From: Escallonia rubra
Lineage: Eukaryota > Streptophyta > Magnoliopsida > Escalloniales > Escalloniaceae
Assembly (NCBI GenBank): GCA_033065855.1
Contig: JAVXUO010000818.1
Location: forward strand, 1-64,000
Length of the DNA stretch: 64,000 bases
Direction: 5' to 3'
Part shown: in pieces, positions 1-13,073 of the stretch
Numbering within the stretch: position 1 is the stretch's first letter
Layout: each line of letters opens with the position of its first letter
Translations under genes and position numbers: made by a program
The notes under the pieces: generated by a model
The model's database searches: none
Seen by the model: the letters and a program-made list of their open reading frames with translations, nothing else
Told to the model about the DNA's origin: nothing

Positions 1-523
1 ACCATGAACCATCGCTCCTTCAAGTTATTGGGGATCTTCTTCAGGGCATAGAAATGCAGCCTATTGAGGCCAAAGGTACACGATTCACAGTCCCTCTGTT
101 TGAAGAGGACGACACGGATACTGATATTGATCTGGATACTTTGCCTACCCCTACTCTGGCCACCAATCCTCTGGAAATCACTGCCCCGGCCATTGAATCC
201 TCTGCTGGCTTCGTCTTTACGGCAACTACTTTGCCTACAAACTCTCAGGGGATCACTGGACCCTCTGTCCTCTCCACGCTTGAGTGCTCTAAGGCAGATG
301 GGGAAAGCTGTGACTGGGAGGAAACGTCTACATCTCAAGGGACCTTCATTCTCTCATAATATGCAGCCACCAGATGACAGGACTTGAAGAATTGGATGAG
401 GAAGTAAAGCCTATTATGTATGATATATGTTCTCTGTGCTCTACTTTTGCCGTATGCAGTCTCACCATGGGAGCTCCAGACATCCTTTACGAGGCCAAAC
501 TGTTAGCTCAAACAGCAAGTTGA
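1..523 (+). CDS. 3' part of an unrecognised gene or gene remnant, open at the window edge
   Basis: A frame is open from the left edge to a stop at 357-359. It is acidic in the middle (EEDDTDTDIDLD) and then rich in Pro, Thr and Ser. A second open stretch in another frame, about 374-520, encodes GLEELDEEVKPIMYDICSLC and similar, ending in a stop at 521-523. A donor at 76 (AAAG|GTACAC) and an acceptor at 380 would join the two in phase. The sequence between them is not AT-rich as plant introns usually are, so that model is uncertain. I recognise no domain. The following 400 bases look like a 3' untranslated region. It could be the last exons of a host gene or a decayed copy. Confidence 0.35.
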
Positions 524-950
524 CCATCAACAAGGAGTGTCCTCGTCTTTTATGAGAGGACCTTCCATGTGCTTGCTCACTCGCATTACGTATAGATATA
601 TTAGAGCTCCTTTTGTCAAAGGCTTTCTTTCCTCTGTTCTTATATGTATTCCTGGTTCTCTTGATACTCGGCAGTTATATCTGTGTGTAACTTTTCCTTT
701 TGATGAAATGCAAGTCTAATCTTACCCTAAAAAAAAAACATGCCGTGATGCTATGTAACATGCTGGTGCAACAATGTCCAAGAATCAGCATAAGGCATTA
801 AACCCGTATAACATTCTGGTGAACAGAAGTGCAAGAAAAAACAAATAAGCAATAAACTTGTACATGCTGGCCAAATAAAACACATAGAGTGGACTACCTT
901 TAGGCTAAAATCAATAATGCTAAACATCCTAATGCATATATCACTAGTTA
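524..950 (+). other. 3' flank, no gene seen
   Basis: T-rich then A-rich sequence after the last stop, with an AATAAA-like signal near 875. It ends at the LTR start at 951. No reading frame or repeat recognised. Confidence 0.4.
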
Positions 951-1492
951 TGTAGACACCCCACCTTTTTAGTTATTTTTAATTAAATAAATAGTGACTT
1001 TTATTATTTAGAGTTTATTATTAAGCTTAGACCTAGAAATTAATTAATTAGTCCAACCCAGTTGTTAAAGTCATAAGTCTAAATGTCAAGGTCCATCAAT
1101 CTAGTTGTCCAATCCAGTCTACTGGTCCAGTTCAATTATGTCAGTCCAGTCCACTGTCTATATTTTACTATTTTGATTTGTCTAGATAATTTAGGAAATT
1201 ATTCTGTGAATTATCTATGATGCAAAGATTAAATAATTGATTATATGGTTTACAATGATAAATTCCGAATATAGTAAATCCCATTTGCAAAAGTAATAAC
1301 CGAAATTAGAGTTAGATAATGTCTCGAAATTCAGAATAATTATTATAAAATCATGGGATGAACCGGCCGGTTTTCGACTAATTGCCTTGTTTGTTGACTT
1401 TTGTCAATATGCGATATTAGTCAAATATTTTGACTTATCTCCAGCTTACAGATTGGCATAGCCAATCTTATCAGTTCTGCGCCCCGGAGCTC

Positions 1493-1501
1493 TATAAATA
1501 G
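1493..1501 (+). promoter_or_regulatory. TATA box of the Tat-like LTR
   Basis: TATAAATAG in a GC-richer context, about 540 bases into the LTR, with a CCAAT-like site about 30 bases upstream. This position is usual for a U3 promoter. Confidence 0.55.
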
Positions 1502-1991
1502 CCCCATTGGCCTTGATTTTCAGGGGTCCGCAATCTCTGATCTCTAGTTGGAAGCTTATTCTCTTTACAAGTTGTGTACTATTTTTCCTTGAAGTGATAC
1601 ATCATCTCTCTCTCGAGAATGTTAGCCATTCTTACCGACCTTAAAATTTTTTCGATCTAATGCATCGTGGATCATTAGGATAGTGCTCCTGAGTCTTTCA
1701 CACAAGTAACTTCCAGAGATAATTTTATTAGCTTTTCTAGTTTATTAATCACATAGAATTGTCTCTTATCCCCGTGATCACCTTTCCATTATAAAAATAA
1801 AAAAAGTCTTACTTCAGAGTCTAAGTCTAGGATCAAAATGTTGATTCCGGTTAGTCCAACTGCATATGTAGACAATTCAACCTTCGATCTCGAGTTCAAG
1901 CAAAAAACAATCTTAGGGTTAGCTTTTTTGCATTTTATATTTATATATTTTTAAGATAAAAAATCAATAGAAATGAAGTAGAGAAACGATG

Positions 1992-3505
1992 TGTAATACC
2001 CCGAAAATTTTCTTTTCCTTGTGCGAAATTATTATTTTAAGTAAATAAGTTTGTGATCTTTTGATAATATTGAGAAAATGGTTGTTAGCGTTTCTGAAAT
2101 TTTCGATCGAATGAATAGTGGTTTCATTCGAATCAAAATGGGAAGAAAAGTGATGTTTTGGAGTGACTGAAAGATTCGATCGAATGAAAATAGTTTTGCT
2201 TCGAATGAAAATGGGTTTGCTTCGAATGAAAAGATTTTTGCTTCGAGCGAAAAGTAATTAAAAATCGTGAAGAGCGAGTATTGAAGTTTTAATTCAAATT
2301 AAAAGTTTTAATTCGAATGAAAACAGCTTTCGGTCGAATTAATATTTTTTTTTTTGAAGAAGCATTTTCGTGTTTGCTGGATTCGGTCGAAGGAAACTCT
2401 TTTTCCTTCAAATGAAAACTTAAATTTTTTTGTCCCATATAAATAGTTGTCTTATTTCCTTTCTAGCCTTTTTGGGTTCTATGTTCCTTTTGTTCCCTGT
2501 TTCATTTCCTTTTCAGCGGGGAGAGAGAGAGAGATTAGAAGGCTTGGGAAGCTCCTTTGGTATTAAGGTGGTGCTTTGAGGTTTTTCCTTGTTTGAAAGC
2601 TTATTGAGGTAAGGGATTTTATCGCTTTTTGTTGTGGGAAGGTATTTTCGAAATCCGAAAGCTTAAGCTTTGTCCAATGCCGTTCATCTTTATTGGTTCA
2701 CTATTGGTTTGTTTAACTTTTGCTTTCATTTATAACATTGTGTACCTTCCTCCATTTGAGCCTTGATGAGCACACCATTGCAGTTGGACATTTGTGACTG
2801 TCAATTTAAGATTGACACTAACTATGTTGAATAACTCTCATATTGAGAGGGTCCTTTGGACATATGTTTGTTATGCTAGAGAGTCAAAGACTCCTAGTAT
2901 GCTCCGGTAACACACGTTTGATATTTGTATGTTTGGTTCGATATTTGGGTCTTATGACCATCATAGTCATCGTATGTTTATAGCATACCCGACATATAAT
3001 TGACATGTGTTTTGGATTAAATGCTTAACTTTGTTGCTCCAATATTCGATAGTAAGACATGGTTGCTCTTTTCCATCTAATATTGCCATTCGTTTCTGTT
3101 AGTTTATGCTTGATATCTTGCTATTCGGCTACCTTACTGGGCTATTTGAGCTCACCCCTTTTCTCTCCAACCTTGCCATTGCCACAGGTGAAGAGAGTGA
3201 CAATTGAATGTTGTGGTAGCCTTGGAGTCCTTCGACTTTTGCTTATCATTGAAATTTTGTATCCGTACTTTGGAAATCTTACCTGAATAGGGGCCATTCA
3301 ATGTAAATGTATTGGAACATTTGTTTAGCTACTGTGCATAGAAATCATTTTGTAAGGGAATATTTTGTAATAGACTTTCGTTATATATGGAAATAATTTA
3401 TGTTGGAGGCTTTTAGTGCTCTGTTTATACCGTTGCTTTTAGAACCTTAGCGGTATATTTAGAAGTTTGTTGACAGTCACGGCCTCCCATTTCGAGGGCG
3501 TGACA
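1992..3505 (+). mobile_element. Solo LTR A (TGTAATACCCC family)
   Basis: It starts TGTAATACCCCGAAAATTTTC and ends GAGGGCGTGACA. It is flanked by CGATG (1987-1991) and CGGTG (3506-3510), a target-site duplication with one difference. There is no internal coding region or second LTR copy, so it is a solo LTR left by LTR-LTR recombination. TATAAATAG at 2438-2446 is followed by a GA-rich leader and a GAG|GTAAGG splice-donor-like site near 2607. Upstream of the TATA box the GTCGAC motif is replaced by TCGAAT/GATCGAAT-like repeats. Confidence 0.85.
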
Positions 3506-3615
3506 CGGTGCAATGGGTGCAATGGTTCCTTGCTTTCGATAGATTAGTTGTCTTTTGGACAATTTAAAGTAATTTTTTGTTTTTTCTTATTTTCCTGTTT
3601 TTGAATCATATAAGA

Positions 3616-3625
3616 TGGCGACTCC
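3616..3625 (+). other. Primer-binding-site-like sequence of the Tat-like element
   Basis: TGGCGACTCC lies eight bases after the likely LTR end. This type of sequence follows many Tat/Ogre LTRs in plants. Identification rests on position and resemblance. Confidence 0.45.
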
Positions 3626-4376
3626 TAAAATCCTTAGGGATTATTCCATGGCAGCTCGCTATAGTGGCAACCCCGCTAGAGACAAAAACTAAGAGGACTA
3701 GACTTGAAATTTTTTATTAATTTTTGGCCTTGTTGTATTTTCTTTGTATTTTGTGGCATTTACAATGTGAACTATGGTACTTGTGCTTTTACGTCTCTAC
3801 CTCACACACGCGCACGTCTTACCTCGACTCACCCACTCGAGGGCAACGGTTGAACCCCTTAGACCTCCTGGTCTCAAGGCGATCTTTTGACTGTACGCTT
3901 AACTCCACGGCCTCGTACTAAAGGGACCCCTTGGTTTGTTGGTATATTAAACGACTTGTATGCGTACTGGTGCTCCCATTATTAACTAAATGAGTTACGG
4001 ACAAGAGGTATGTGGTACAGTCGAGCCGATGTCGTGAGCTTAACATCGACGTTGAGAGAGAAAACACACCCCTGGACCATTCAGTGTTATGCCCTTTTTG
4101 GAAGAATACCTCTATCGACCTATGACATGTATTTAGCAGGAAAACTAGCTAGTATTCTGCTACTAACTGTTAATCTTGCAAGGGAGGGGATACATTGACT
4201 ATCCGGTCAGTTCACTGTGCTTCTAACCGAACGGTTAGTCAGTAAGTGCATTGCTTGAAAAAAATTTTAAAATTGGCTTAAAAATATTCTCTGGTCTACC
4301 CCACTGACTAACCGGCCGGTTTATCCACTTGGATGACTGGACAATTAGTCAGAACCTTTTCTTCCCAAAAATAAAC
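3626..4376 (+). other. Leader of the Tat-like element, left part
   Basis: No coding region is supported. From about 4200 it contains degenerate copies of AACCGGCCGGTT. Similar motifs reappear right of the nested Copia (19,400-19,560) and in the antisense region (33,990-34,270). Confidence 0.4.
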
Positions 4377-5743
4377 TGAAACCAATAAAATAACCCTAGA
4401 GGGGGGGGGGGGGTGAATATGGTTTTAAGACTACTTTAAAAATTAACAAACAACTAACCTCAATCTCAACACAAATGTAAAACGATAATGAAAAGAGAGA
4501 AGGGTTTAGAGATACTTGACAAGGAGATTTAAATGGTTCGGCTTGATATACCCTCAAGCCTACATCCACCTCTTCAAGGAAGTCCCTTGCAAGAGCACTA
4601 GAATCCACTAGCAACAATCTTCTTCCGGGTCAAGATCAAAACCCTTACAACACTTGGTGATATCCCCACACCAAGCACAAGCCTTGAATCCACAAAGCTC
4701 ACCCAAGACTTGACAAACCCAAGCCTTGATCACAATCCTTTTACAAAGATCAAATGTGTACAAAGAAACCCTCTTGAAAGGAAATGAGTACAAATGAAGC
4801 TCTAGTGCAATAGAGAGATGAGAGAATTGATGACTTGAAGAATGCTCACTCTCAATCAAAGAATTGCTCACAAAGATGATATCTTTAATGATGTAAAATC
4901 ATGAAGATGAAGAGAGAAAAGTTTAATCTATGAGCCTTAATGTTTCTCTAATGAATGGAGGCTTATAATGTGGTTTCCATAGTGTATAATGAAGCCCCAA
5001 ATCATTTATATAGAGATCAAATAAAATATAGCCGTTAGGCATAAAGTGAGCAAAACTGCCATTGCAGTCGACTGTATTCCCAATGCAGTCGACGGTAATC
5101 CCTCTAAAATAGCCGTTGGAACTGAATTTTGACCAATTACAGTCGACTGTATTACCCTACTGTATTACCCTACTGCCTATCGGCTGCCTCACGGAACCCC
5201 CTTTCCTATTTTGGGCATAACTTTCTCTAGAAAAATCGGATTGAGGTGCCATGTTTTGCGTTTGAAAGCTAATGAAAAGTTCTATCAATATATGAAAAGT
5301 TTAGCACCAAAAAAAGTTTTGAGAAAATCTGAGTAAGCTCTAAAGTTCACTCATTTTCAAGAACCACACTCGTGTGAATGATTATGAACTCACATGCAAT
5401 GCACAAGGTGTCCTAAGGTCTTTTTAGGTCATAGTCATCAATCCAAGAATCAAACCAAGACTAGTTACATAATAGGAAAGATCAATTATAATCGATAGTA
5501 ACTTAGCCGATGCATTCTTTGTTGCTCTTCGACATTGGACTTGATGAAGCTTTTATAGCATGTCCACTATAACTTTAAGCTTCTTTGGCTTTAATCCATC
5601 TATCCAACTTCTCAAATGTGTCTTCATGGGTTTGTGTATATACCTACTAAGAATACACTCAAAGCACACATTAGAACATAATCAATGTGTAGTTATCATC
5701 AAAACAAGATGTAAGCCTAGGTTATCCAACCATAGGGCTAACA
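4377..5743 (-). repeat. 3' LTR of the outer Copia
   Basis: Read on plus it runs TGAAACC...GGCTAACA, so on minus TGTTAGCC...GGTTTCA. TATA-like TTTATATAG lies near 5005-5013 on minus. AGTCGACT palindromes lie upstream of it (5066-5165). A G-run near 4400 has expanded compared with the other copies. Confidence 0.85.
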
Positions 5744-8700
5744 ATCTCCCCATTTTTTATGATGACAAACATTGATTCTATATAGGTAAGATGTATCATA
5801 TGATAGTCAATTAAGCACAACAATATCACATAGAACACTCAATCATTGCTTGTATACTCAAGATATGTCAATTTATCTCATATAGCAATTAAGCTTGTAG
5901 CTAGCTTCCCTAGCTAAATCAAGATATGCTCTTCCTCTAATGTTCTCTCAAAACACACAATCACATAGCATATAGAATCAAGATTATTTCTCCCCCTTTG
6001 TCATCAACAAAGAGACAAGGGTATGCATGTGTGAAGAGATAGTTATAAGCAAGATAATGGCGTGAAGTGCATATAACTCATGAACTCATACTGATGACAT
6101 CAAGAGTTCCATCATGATCAAAAGAAAGATATTCAAAGTAGCTCAATAATCTCATCTACTACATGCATTTTCCAAGAGTGACAAGATAGAATGTGATTCA
6201 AGCATGTAAGCTCCCTCTATCAAGTTTGCATACACCATCCTAATGTATGCTCCCCCTCAATCAATGCACGCCAATAATATCCAACAAACACAACTGAATG
6301 TCTAACCGAGTCATATTCCCTTTTCGGCATTACCAAAAGGGGTGTGTGTATGAATGGCATTGTGAAGCATTAAGATGACATAATTTCAACATGGAATTTT
6401 CACAAAGCAAATAATGGTCATCAACAATCAATATTTCCAATATAAGTGCAAGATGACCATTCATCGGTAAGGTTCACATTAATTCTCAACAAGCAAGCTA
6501 TTTATATCATGAGAAATAAGTATGACCATTTATGCATGCTTCATGACATATAAGTTTAGTGTATAGCACAATGTTGAATAAAGCCAAGTTTTACCCTCTT
6601 GATGAATTATCAAGGAATTGAGCTCATGAGTGATCAATCTTGAAGTCCATTTTCTTGACAAGCTTTGAGGCTCTCCTCATCTGAAGTAGCATGTCCAATC
6701 TCGGAATGCTTACTCCCCCTTAAGATTTAGCTTTTTGCTCCTCCTTCTCAAAATTTTCTTGGAGCCTTCTCCTTGTTGCTATTTGCCTTTACCTTTGAAC
6801 AACCTACAATTACAATTTAGGTCTAACTTTTGGTACCCACATTTTCTTGGGTCCATGAGTGTTAGTCTTAGCAACATTAAGAAACTCTTTAACAACCCAC
6901 ATTTTCTTTACACATCCAACATAAACAATTCTACAAGGACAATAATTAGTCATGTGCCCTTTCTTGTTGCACCAACCGCAATGTGTAAATGGTGTGCACT
7001 AGTTCTTTGGTCGTTTTGTATGAATATTCAACCTAGCTTGTTGTTGCAAAGTTTTAGGAGGCATGGCCATGGGATCTAATCCAAGACCACCTTTGTTTAG
7101 GCCAATTCTTTGGCGTCCAAGCATGACATCCAAATTGTTTCGACCATCAACAAATTTTTCAAGGCATCTTTTCAAATCACAAATCTCAACTTTTAAATCT
7201 TCATTTTGTTTTTCTAAAGCCAAAGTTTTGGAAGAGATTTGTTTTGAGCTAGGAGTGTTAACAAATAATTCAACCAAATCGTTATTCACATATTTCACAT
7301 ATAAATGGTTGGAAATGCATTCATTCTTGGCATGCAACTCATTATTTTCCATTCTCAACTTCTCAATTAGCTTATTAGCCTTAAGGAATTTTTTTGATAA
7401 AATAAATTTTTTCTTAAAAATTCTCTTGAATTCCTCATATAGGCTATCATAAGCATCTTCGAAGTTTTCACTATCACATCACTACCAGAAGAAAAGCTTA
7501 CCTCATCATTTGCCATGAAGCACACATTTGCTTGTTCATCATTCTCATTTTCTTCATCATCATCACTTGACTCAAGGTTTGAAGATGAAGCTTTTAGAGC
7601 AATTGATATAGGCTTCTTCTTGACGTCATCTTGATCGAAAGATTTAAGTTGCATTTCGTACGTCATTAGAGAACACATCAATTCATCAAGAGGAAAGATG
7701 TTTAGATTCTTCGATTCTTGAATGGCGGTGATCTTTGCATCCCAAGCTCTTGGTAAAGACTTAATTACATTTCTTACGAGATCATCATTAGAAAATTCCT
7801 TTCCTAATTGCTTCAAAGGATTTACAATGTTAATGAAACGAGTATTCATATCCGTAATGGATTCATTTGGAAGCATATGGAATAACTCATAATCTCTAAA
7901 CAATAAGTTCATCTTGGAATCTCTAAGAAGTGAAGTTCCTTCATGCGTAACTTGTAGAGTATCCCAAATACTCTTAACGGAATTACACATAATGACTCTA
8001 TTGAGTTCATTAGTGTCTAAAGCACAAACAGGACAATTTTTTGCTCTAGCATTCATACAAATCATCTTCTTATCATGATCACTATACTCCGATTTGGATT
8101 TAGGCTCTTCAACCTTATCAACCACCTTTATCGGAACGAATGAGCCATTCTCAACAATATCCCACATCTCATAATTGTAATACCCCGAAAATTTCCTTTT
8201 CCTTATGCAAAATTTGTATATTTTTGAATAAATAGTTGGTGGTCTTTTGTTAAAACTAAGAAAATGAATTGGGATTGTTCTGAAAATTTTGGTCAAATGA
8301 ACAGTAACTATGAACAGTGATTTTTGAACAGTAACTATGAATAGTAATTTTGAACAGTAACCATGAACAGTGTTTTGAACAGTACTTTCAGTCGACTAAA
8401 ATGTGTTTTCAGTCGACTGAAAGTTGTTTTCGGTCGACTTAAAGGTTTAAAATTTTCGTTCCCTATAAATAGTGTTCTATTTCATTCCTAGCCCTTTTGT
8501 TCTTGATTTCTTGCTCCTTTGCGGCGAAGAGAGAGAGAATAGGAGGCTTGGGAAGCTCTTTGGCGCTAGAGTGGTGCTTTGAGGTTTCTTTGGTTCAAAA
8601 GCTTGTTTGAGGTAAGGGTTTGAACGTTCTTGCTGTGGTAAGGGTTTGTAATGTTTTTGCTATGGTATGGGTTGCTTTCTTTAAATCTGAAAAAGAGTTA

Positions 8701-9945
8701 TTGGAGTTGATTAATCTTGTTTTGTAAGGGATTCTACCTTTTGATAAATCTGGAAAATTATTGGATTTTGATCAATCTTGTTATGAAAGGGATTTTATCA
8801 TCGTTTCGTTGTGGGAAGGGTATCTGTCAGAATCCGAAGGTTTATGCTTCATCAATTTTGGTTCATCTATATTTGTTTGCATTTGATTTGTCCCACTTGT
8901 ACCCTTTCGTCTATAATATTGATTACCCTTTTCGTTTGTGCCTGATGATGCACATCATTGAATTCGTATATTTGTGATCGTCAATCTAAGATTGACATTG
9001 ACTATGTTGAACAACTCTCGAAAATAGAGAGGGTCCTATGGACACATATTTGTTATACTAGAGAGCCGAAGCCTCCTAGTATGCTCCGGAGCACACGTTT
9101 GATGTTTGATGTTTGGTTCGACATTTGGGTCTTATGACCACCATAGTCATCGCATGTTTGTAGCGTACCCGACATATAATTGAAATGTGTTTTGGGTTAA
9201 ACGCTTAATGACATTTGCTTTGGTATTTGACAGTAAGTTTTGATTGCACTTTCGTACCTCCGGGCTTGTATTTGATTTGGGTTCTTTAGACCACCTTATG
9301 AATATTTCGTATATTTGATTCGCCTTATTTGCATCGTGGTCAATTGTTATTAATTGCTCGTCAGATATTTGATTTTGTTTTGGACTACGAATCATCATAT
9401 TTGCTCCCCATTTGTTTTCCACTTACTGGGCTATTCGAGCTCACCCCCCCTACTCGTTTGTTTTGTCCTTTACCACAGGTATCGGACGTGATTTTCGGGC
9501 GTGGCATGTTTGGGGGAGTTAGAGTTTTTAGTCTTTGTTAGTATTTTGAGCAATGTAAATTATTTCGCCGCTGCGTTTGGTATTTATTTTGTAAAGGAAT
9601 ACTCAGTGGAATTACTTTGGTGAACGGATTGTCTTAGACTTATGTTTGTGGAGATATATTATCTTAGAGGATTTAATTGCTCTGTCTATACCGTTATCTT
9701 TAGAACTGTAATGGTATATAATGGAATTTGATGTTAGTCGCGGCCTCGCGTTTTCGGGGCGTGACAATAATAGTCTTGAGACTCTAAGTAGATTTTCATC
9801 TTAACTTTCCACACACTATAATTGGTCCCATTAAACAATGGAGGCCTAGTGGTAGAACTACCCTCCATTCCCCCAATGTAAGACATGATCGATTAACTCT
9901 CTTGGCGTTACCCAATATAACAAGAGCCGAGGCTCTGATACCACT
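5744..9945 (-). mobile_element. Internal region of the outer Copia with gag remnant
   Basis: The polypurine tract lies next to 5743 and the PBS at about 9933-9944. Between them is minus-strand gag-like sequence whose residues (MWDIVENG, LFRDYELFHMLPNESITDMN) match the gag of the inner Copia closely. Solo LTR B interrupts the gag start. Integrase, reverse transcriptase and RNase H are not recognisable, so this copy could not act alone. About 5,760-6,730 is non-coding. Confidence 0.75.
8176..9766 (+). mobile_element. Solo LTR B (TGTAATACCCC family) in Copia gag
   Basis: It runs TGTAATACCCCGAAAATTTCC...TTTTCGGGGCGTGACA, flanked by perfect duplications ATAAT (8171-8175 and 9767-9771). The uninterrupted site is visible in the inner Copia near 17,864. 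TATAAATAG at 8464-8472 has two AGTCGACT palindromes 30-90 bases upstream. A GA-rich leader and GAG|GTAAGG follow. There is no internal region. Confidence 0.92.
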
Positions 9946-11236
9946 TGAAACCAATAAAATAACCCTAGAGGGGGGGGTGAATAGGGTTTAAGACTACTTT
10001 AAAAATTAACAAACAACTAACCTCAATCTCAACACAAATGTAAAACGATAATGAAAAGAGAGAAGGGTTTAGAGATACTTGACAAGGAGATAAATGGTTC
10101 GGCTTGATATACCATCAAGCCTACATCCACCTCTTCAAGAAAGTCCCTTGTAAGAGCACTAGAATCCACTAGCAACAATCTTCTTCTGGGTCAAGATCAA
10201 AACCCTTACAACAGTTGGTGATATCCCCACACCAAGCAAAAGCCTTGAATACACAAAGCTCACCCAAGACTTGACAAACCCAAGCCTTGATCACAATCCT
10301 TTTACAAAGATCACATGTGTACAAAGAAACCCTCTTGAAAGAAATGAGTACAAATGAAGCTCTAGTGCAATAGAAAGATGAGATAATTGATGACTTGAAG
10401 AATTCTCACTCTCAATCAAAGAATTGCTCACAAAGATGCTCTCTTTAATGATGTAAAATCATGAAGATGAAGAGAGAAAAGTTTAATCTATGAGCCTTAA
10501 TGTTTTTCTAATGAATGGAGGCTTAGAATGTGGTTTCCATAGTGTATAATGAAGCTCCAAATCATTTATATAGAGATCAAATAAAATATAGCCGTTAGGC
10601 ATAAAGTGAGCAAAACTGCCATTGCAGTCGACTGTATTCCCAATGCCGTCGACTGTAATCCCTCTAAAATAGCCGTTGGAGTTTTGTCCTCGAAAATAGC
10701 CGTTGGAACTGAATTTTGACCAATGTCGTCGACTGCATTGGAATGCAGTCGACTGTATTACCCTACTGCCTATCGGCTGCCTCACGGAACCCCCTTTCCT
10801 ATTTTGGGCATAACGTTCTCTAAACAAATCGGATTGAGGTGCCGTTTTTTGCGTTGGAAAGCTAATGAAAATTTATATCAAGATATGAAAAGTTTAGCAC
10901 CAAAAACAGCTTTGAGAAAATCTGAGTAAGCTCCAAAGTTCACTCATTTTCAAGAACTACACTCGTCTGAATGATTATGAATTCACATGCAATGCACAGG
11001 GTGTCCTAAGGTCTTTTTAGGTCATAGTCATCAATCCAAGCATCAAACCAAGACTAGTTACATAATAGGAAAGATCAATTATAATCGATAGTAACTTAGC
11101 TGATGCATTCTTTGTTGCTCTTCGACATTGGACTTGATGAAGCTTCTATAGCATGTCCACTATAACTTTAAGCTTCTTTGGCTTTAATCCATCTATCCAA
11201 CTTCTCAATTGTGTCTTCATGGGTGTGCATGTATAT
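9946..11236 (-). repeat. 5' LTR of the outer Copia, left part
   Basis: It starts (plus) TGAAACCAATAAAATAACCC and is interrupted at 11236 by the inner Copia, with TATAT duplicated. It resumes at 19294 and ends GGCTAACA at 19395. AGTCGACT palindromes lie at 10,625-10,760, upstream (on minus) of the TTTATATAG site near 10,565. Confidence 0.85.
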
Positions 11237-12494
11237 TGAAACCAATAAAATAACCCTAGAGGGGGGGGTGAATAGGGTTTTAAGACTACTTTAAAAATTA
11301 ACAAACAACAAACCTCAATCAATAACTCAAATAAGCAAACAACCAATCTCAACACAAATGTAAAACGATAATATAAAGAGAGAAGGGTTTAGAGATACTT
11401 GACAAGGAGAATTAAATGGTTCGGCTTGATATACCCACAAGCCTACGTCCACCCCTTCAAGGAAGTCCCTTGAAAGGCCCTAGAATCCACTAGTATGATC
11501 TTCCTTACGGGTCAAGATCGAACCTCTTACAATCCCTTGATGCTATGCCCACATCAGGAACAAGATTTGACAAACCCAAAGCTCCAAAGCTCGACAACCC
11601 CAAGCTTTGATACAAGAACCTTTAGATGAAGAAAAGTGTACAAGATTTCACTCTCAAGAAATAGATGAGTACAAGTTTAAGCACTAGAACAAGAGAGATG
11701 AGTGTATGATGACTTATGAAAGTGTATATCTCTCAAATGTAAGCTCACAATAAATGCTCTCTTGAAATGGATGAGAAATCAATGAAAACAAGAGAAATTT
11801 GAACAATTGCTTTGATCTTTGAGAATATGAAAGATAAGAGAGCTTTGAATGCAATTGAGGAATGAAAACTATGCCCAAGATCAGTATTTATAGAGGTGGG
11901 AATAAATATGACCATTTGGGGTAGGTGGAACATTAATTGCGCCAAAACGGTAAATACAGTCGACTGTAATGCACCATTACAGTCGACTGTAATCCCAAAG
12001 TAGCCGTTGGAAATTCAAATTTCCAACTTGCAGTCGACTGTAATCCATTGCAGTCGGCTGTAATAGGCTACAGGAAGTATTGCAGTCGACTGCATTCCAA
12101 TGCAGTCGACTGTAATACCTCACTGCCCAACTTGCAGTCGACTGCATTCCTGAAAATGCAGTTTCCTTGTTTTTAAAGCATGAAAAACTTTTATGCATGC
12201 AAGGAAAACCTATGGGCAAGTTCTAAGTATACAGTCATCGTAACGATCATCTCTCTATGTCTAGTTTACAAAGACGAAAATGAAAGCATGAAAACTTCAA
12301 TCGACGAATTTCCTCTTTGATGCGTTCCGTTGAGAGTCTTTGACCGTGTTGCTCGTCTAATAATCCGTTTGCATGAGTATGAGATTGTTCATATTGCTTC
12401 ATCAACTCAATGCATGTTTAGACAACATAAACATCAATTTTAGTTATCATCAAAACCAAATATAATCCTAGGTTAAATAACCGTAAGGTTAACA
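11237..12494 (-). repeat. 3' LTR of the inner Copia
   Basis: On minus it reads TGTTAACC...GGTTTCA. TATTTATAG on plus at 11885-11893 is the TATA box on minus. About seven AGTCGACT-type palindromes, mostly GCAGTCGACTG, lie at 11,957-12,150, i.e. upstream of the box. Confidence 0.92.
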
Positions 12495-13073
12495 ATCTCT
12501 CTCTTTTTTATGATGGCAAACATTGATTCAAATAATATGAGATATATAAGATAATAAACACAAAGATGCATGACAATCTCAATTATAAACCATAAGGGGT
12601 CATGAGAAGAAATCATGACAAAAAGCTCCCCCTATCTTAAGCAATATAGGGCTCCCCCTAACTTAAGCAATATATTCTCATATCAAATCCACACAAGTAT
12701 GAATCAACAATATTTTCTCCCCCTTTTGACATCATTGAAAAAGGTCAAGGGTGTGTGTGAAAGTGATCAACTTATGTATCCATCCATGGATAATCAATAT
12801 TGCCAACAAGGGCATTCAAACAATAAAAACATAAGTACTTGAATACCCATCAAAAGGTGTACCAAATACTTTTTACAAAGATAGCACTAATAGGAAGTGT
12901 AAAGGATTTAGAAATATGAGTGTGTGCAAATCAAATGAGATTGAATGAATATCAACAAAATCAATAATTTTGAAAAGAGAAACATCAACCAAAGCATGCT
13001 TTAAGCATATTAAATAATGTTCAAGCATGAGAAGTGCAACTTGCATGATTAGCACAAGAGATATAACATTTAG
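12495..13073 (-). other. 3' untranslated part of the inner Copia
   Basis: It lies between the RNase H end and the 3' LTR. A purine-rich tract on minus (AAAAAAGAGAGAGAT) touches the LTR and is the likely plus-strand primer. No envelope-like frame is visible, although some SIRE relatives carry one here. Confidence 0.6.

Larger units (their letters stand above)
951..3608 (+). repeat. 5' LTR of the Tat-like Gypsy, split by solo LTR A
   Basis: It starts TGTAGACACCCC and the likely end is TGAATCA just before the PBS-like site. A TATAAATAG box lies at 1493-1501. A palindrome AACCGGCCGGTT lies near 1363, upstream of the box. Without the inserted solo LTR (1992-3505 plus duplication) it would be about 1.1 kb. 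The right boundary is inferred from the PBS position only. Confidence 0.6.
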
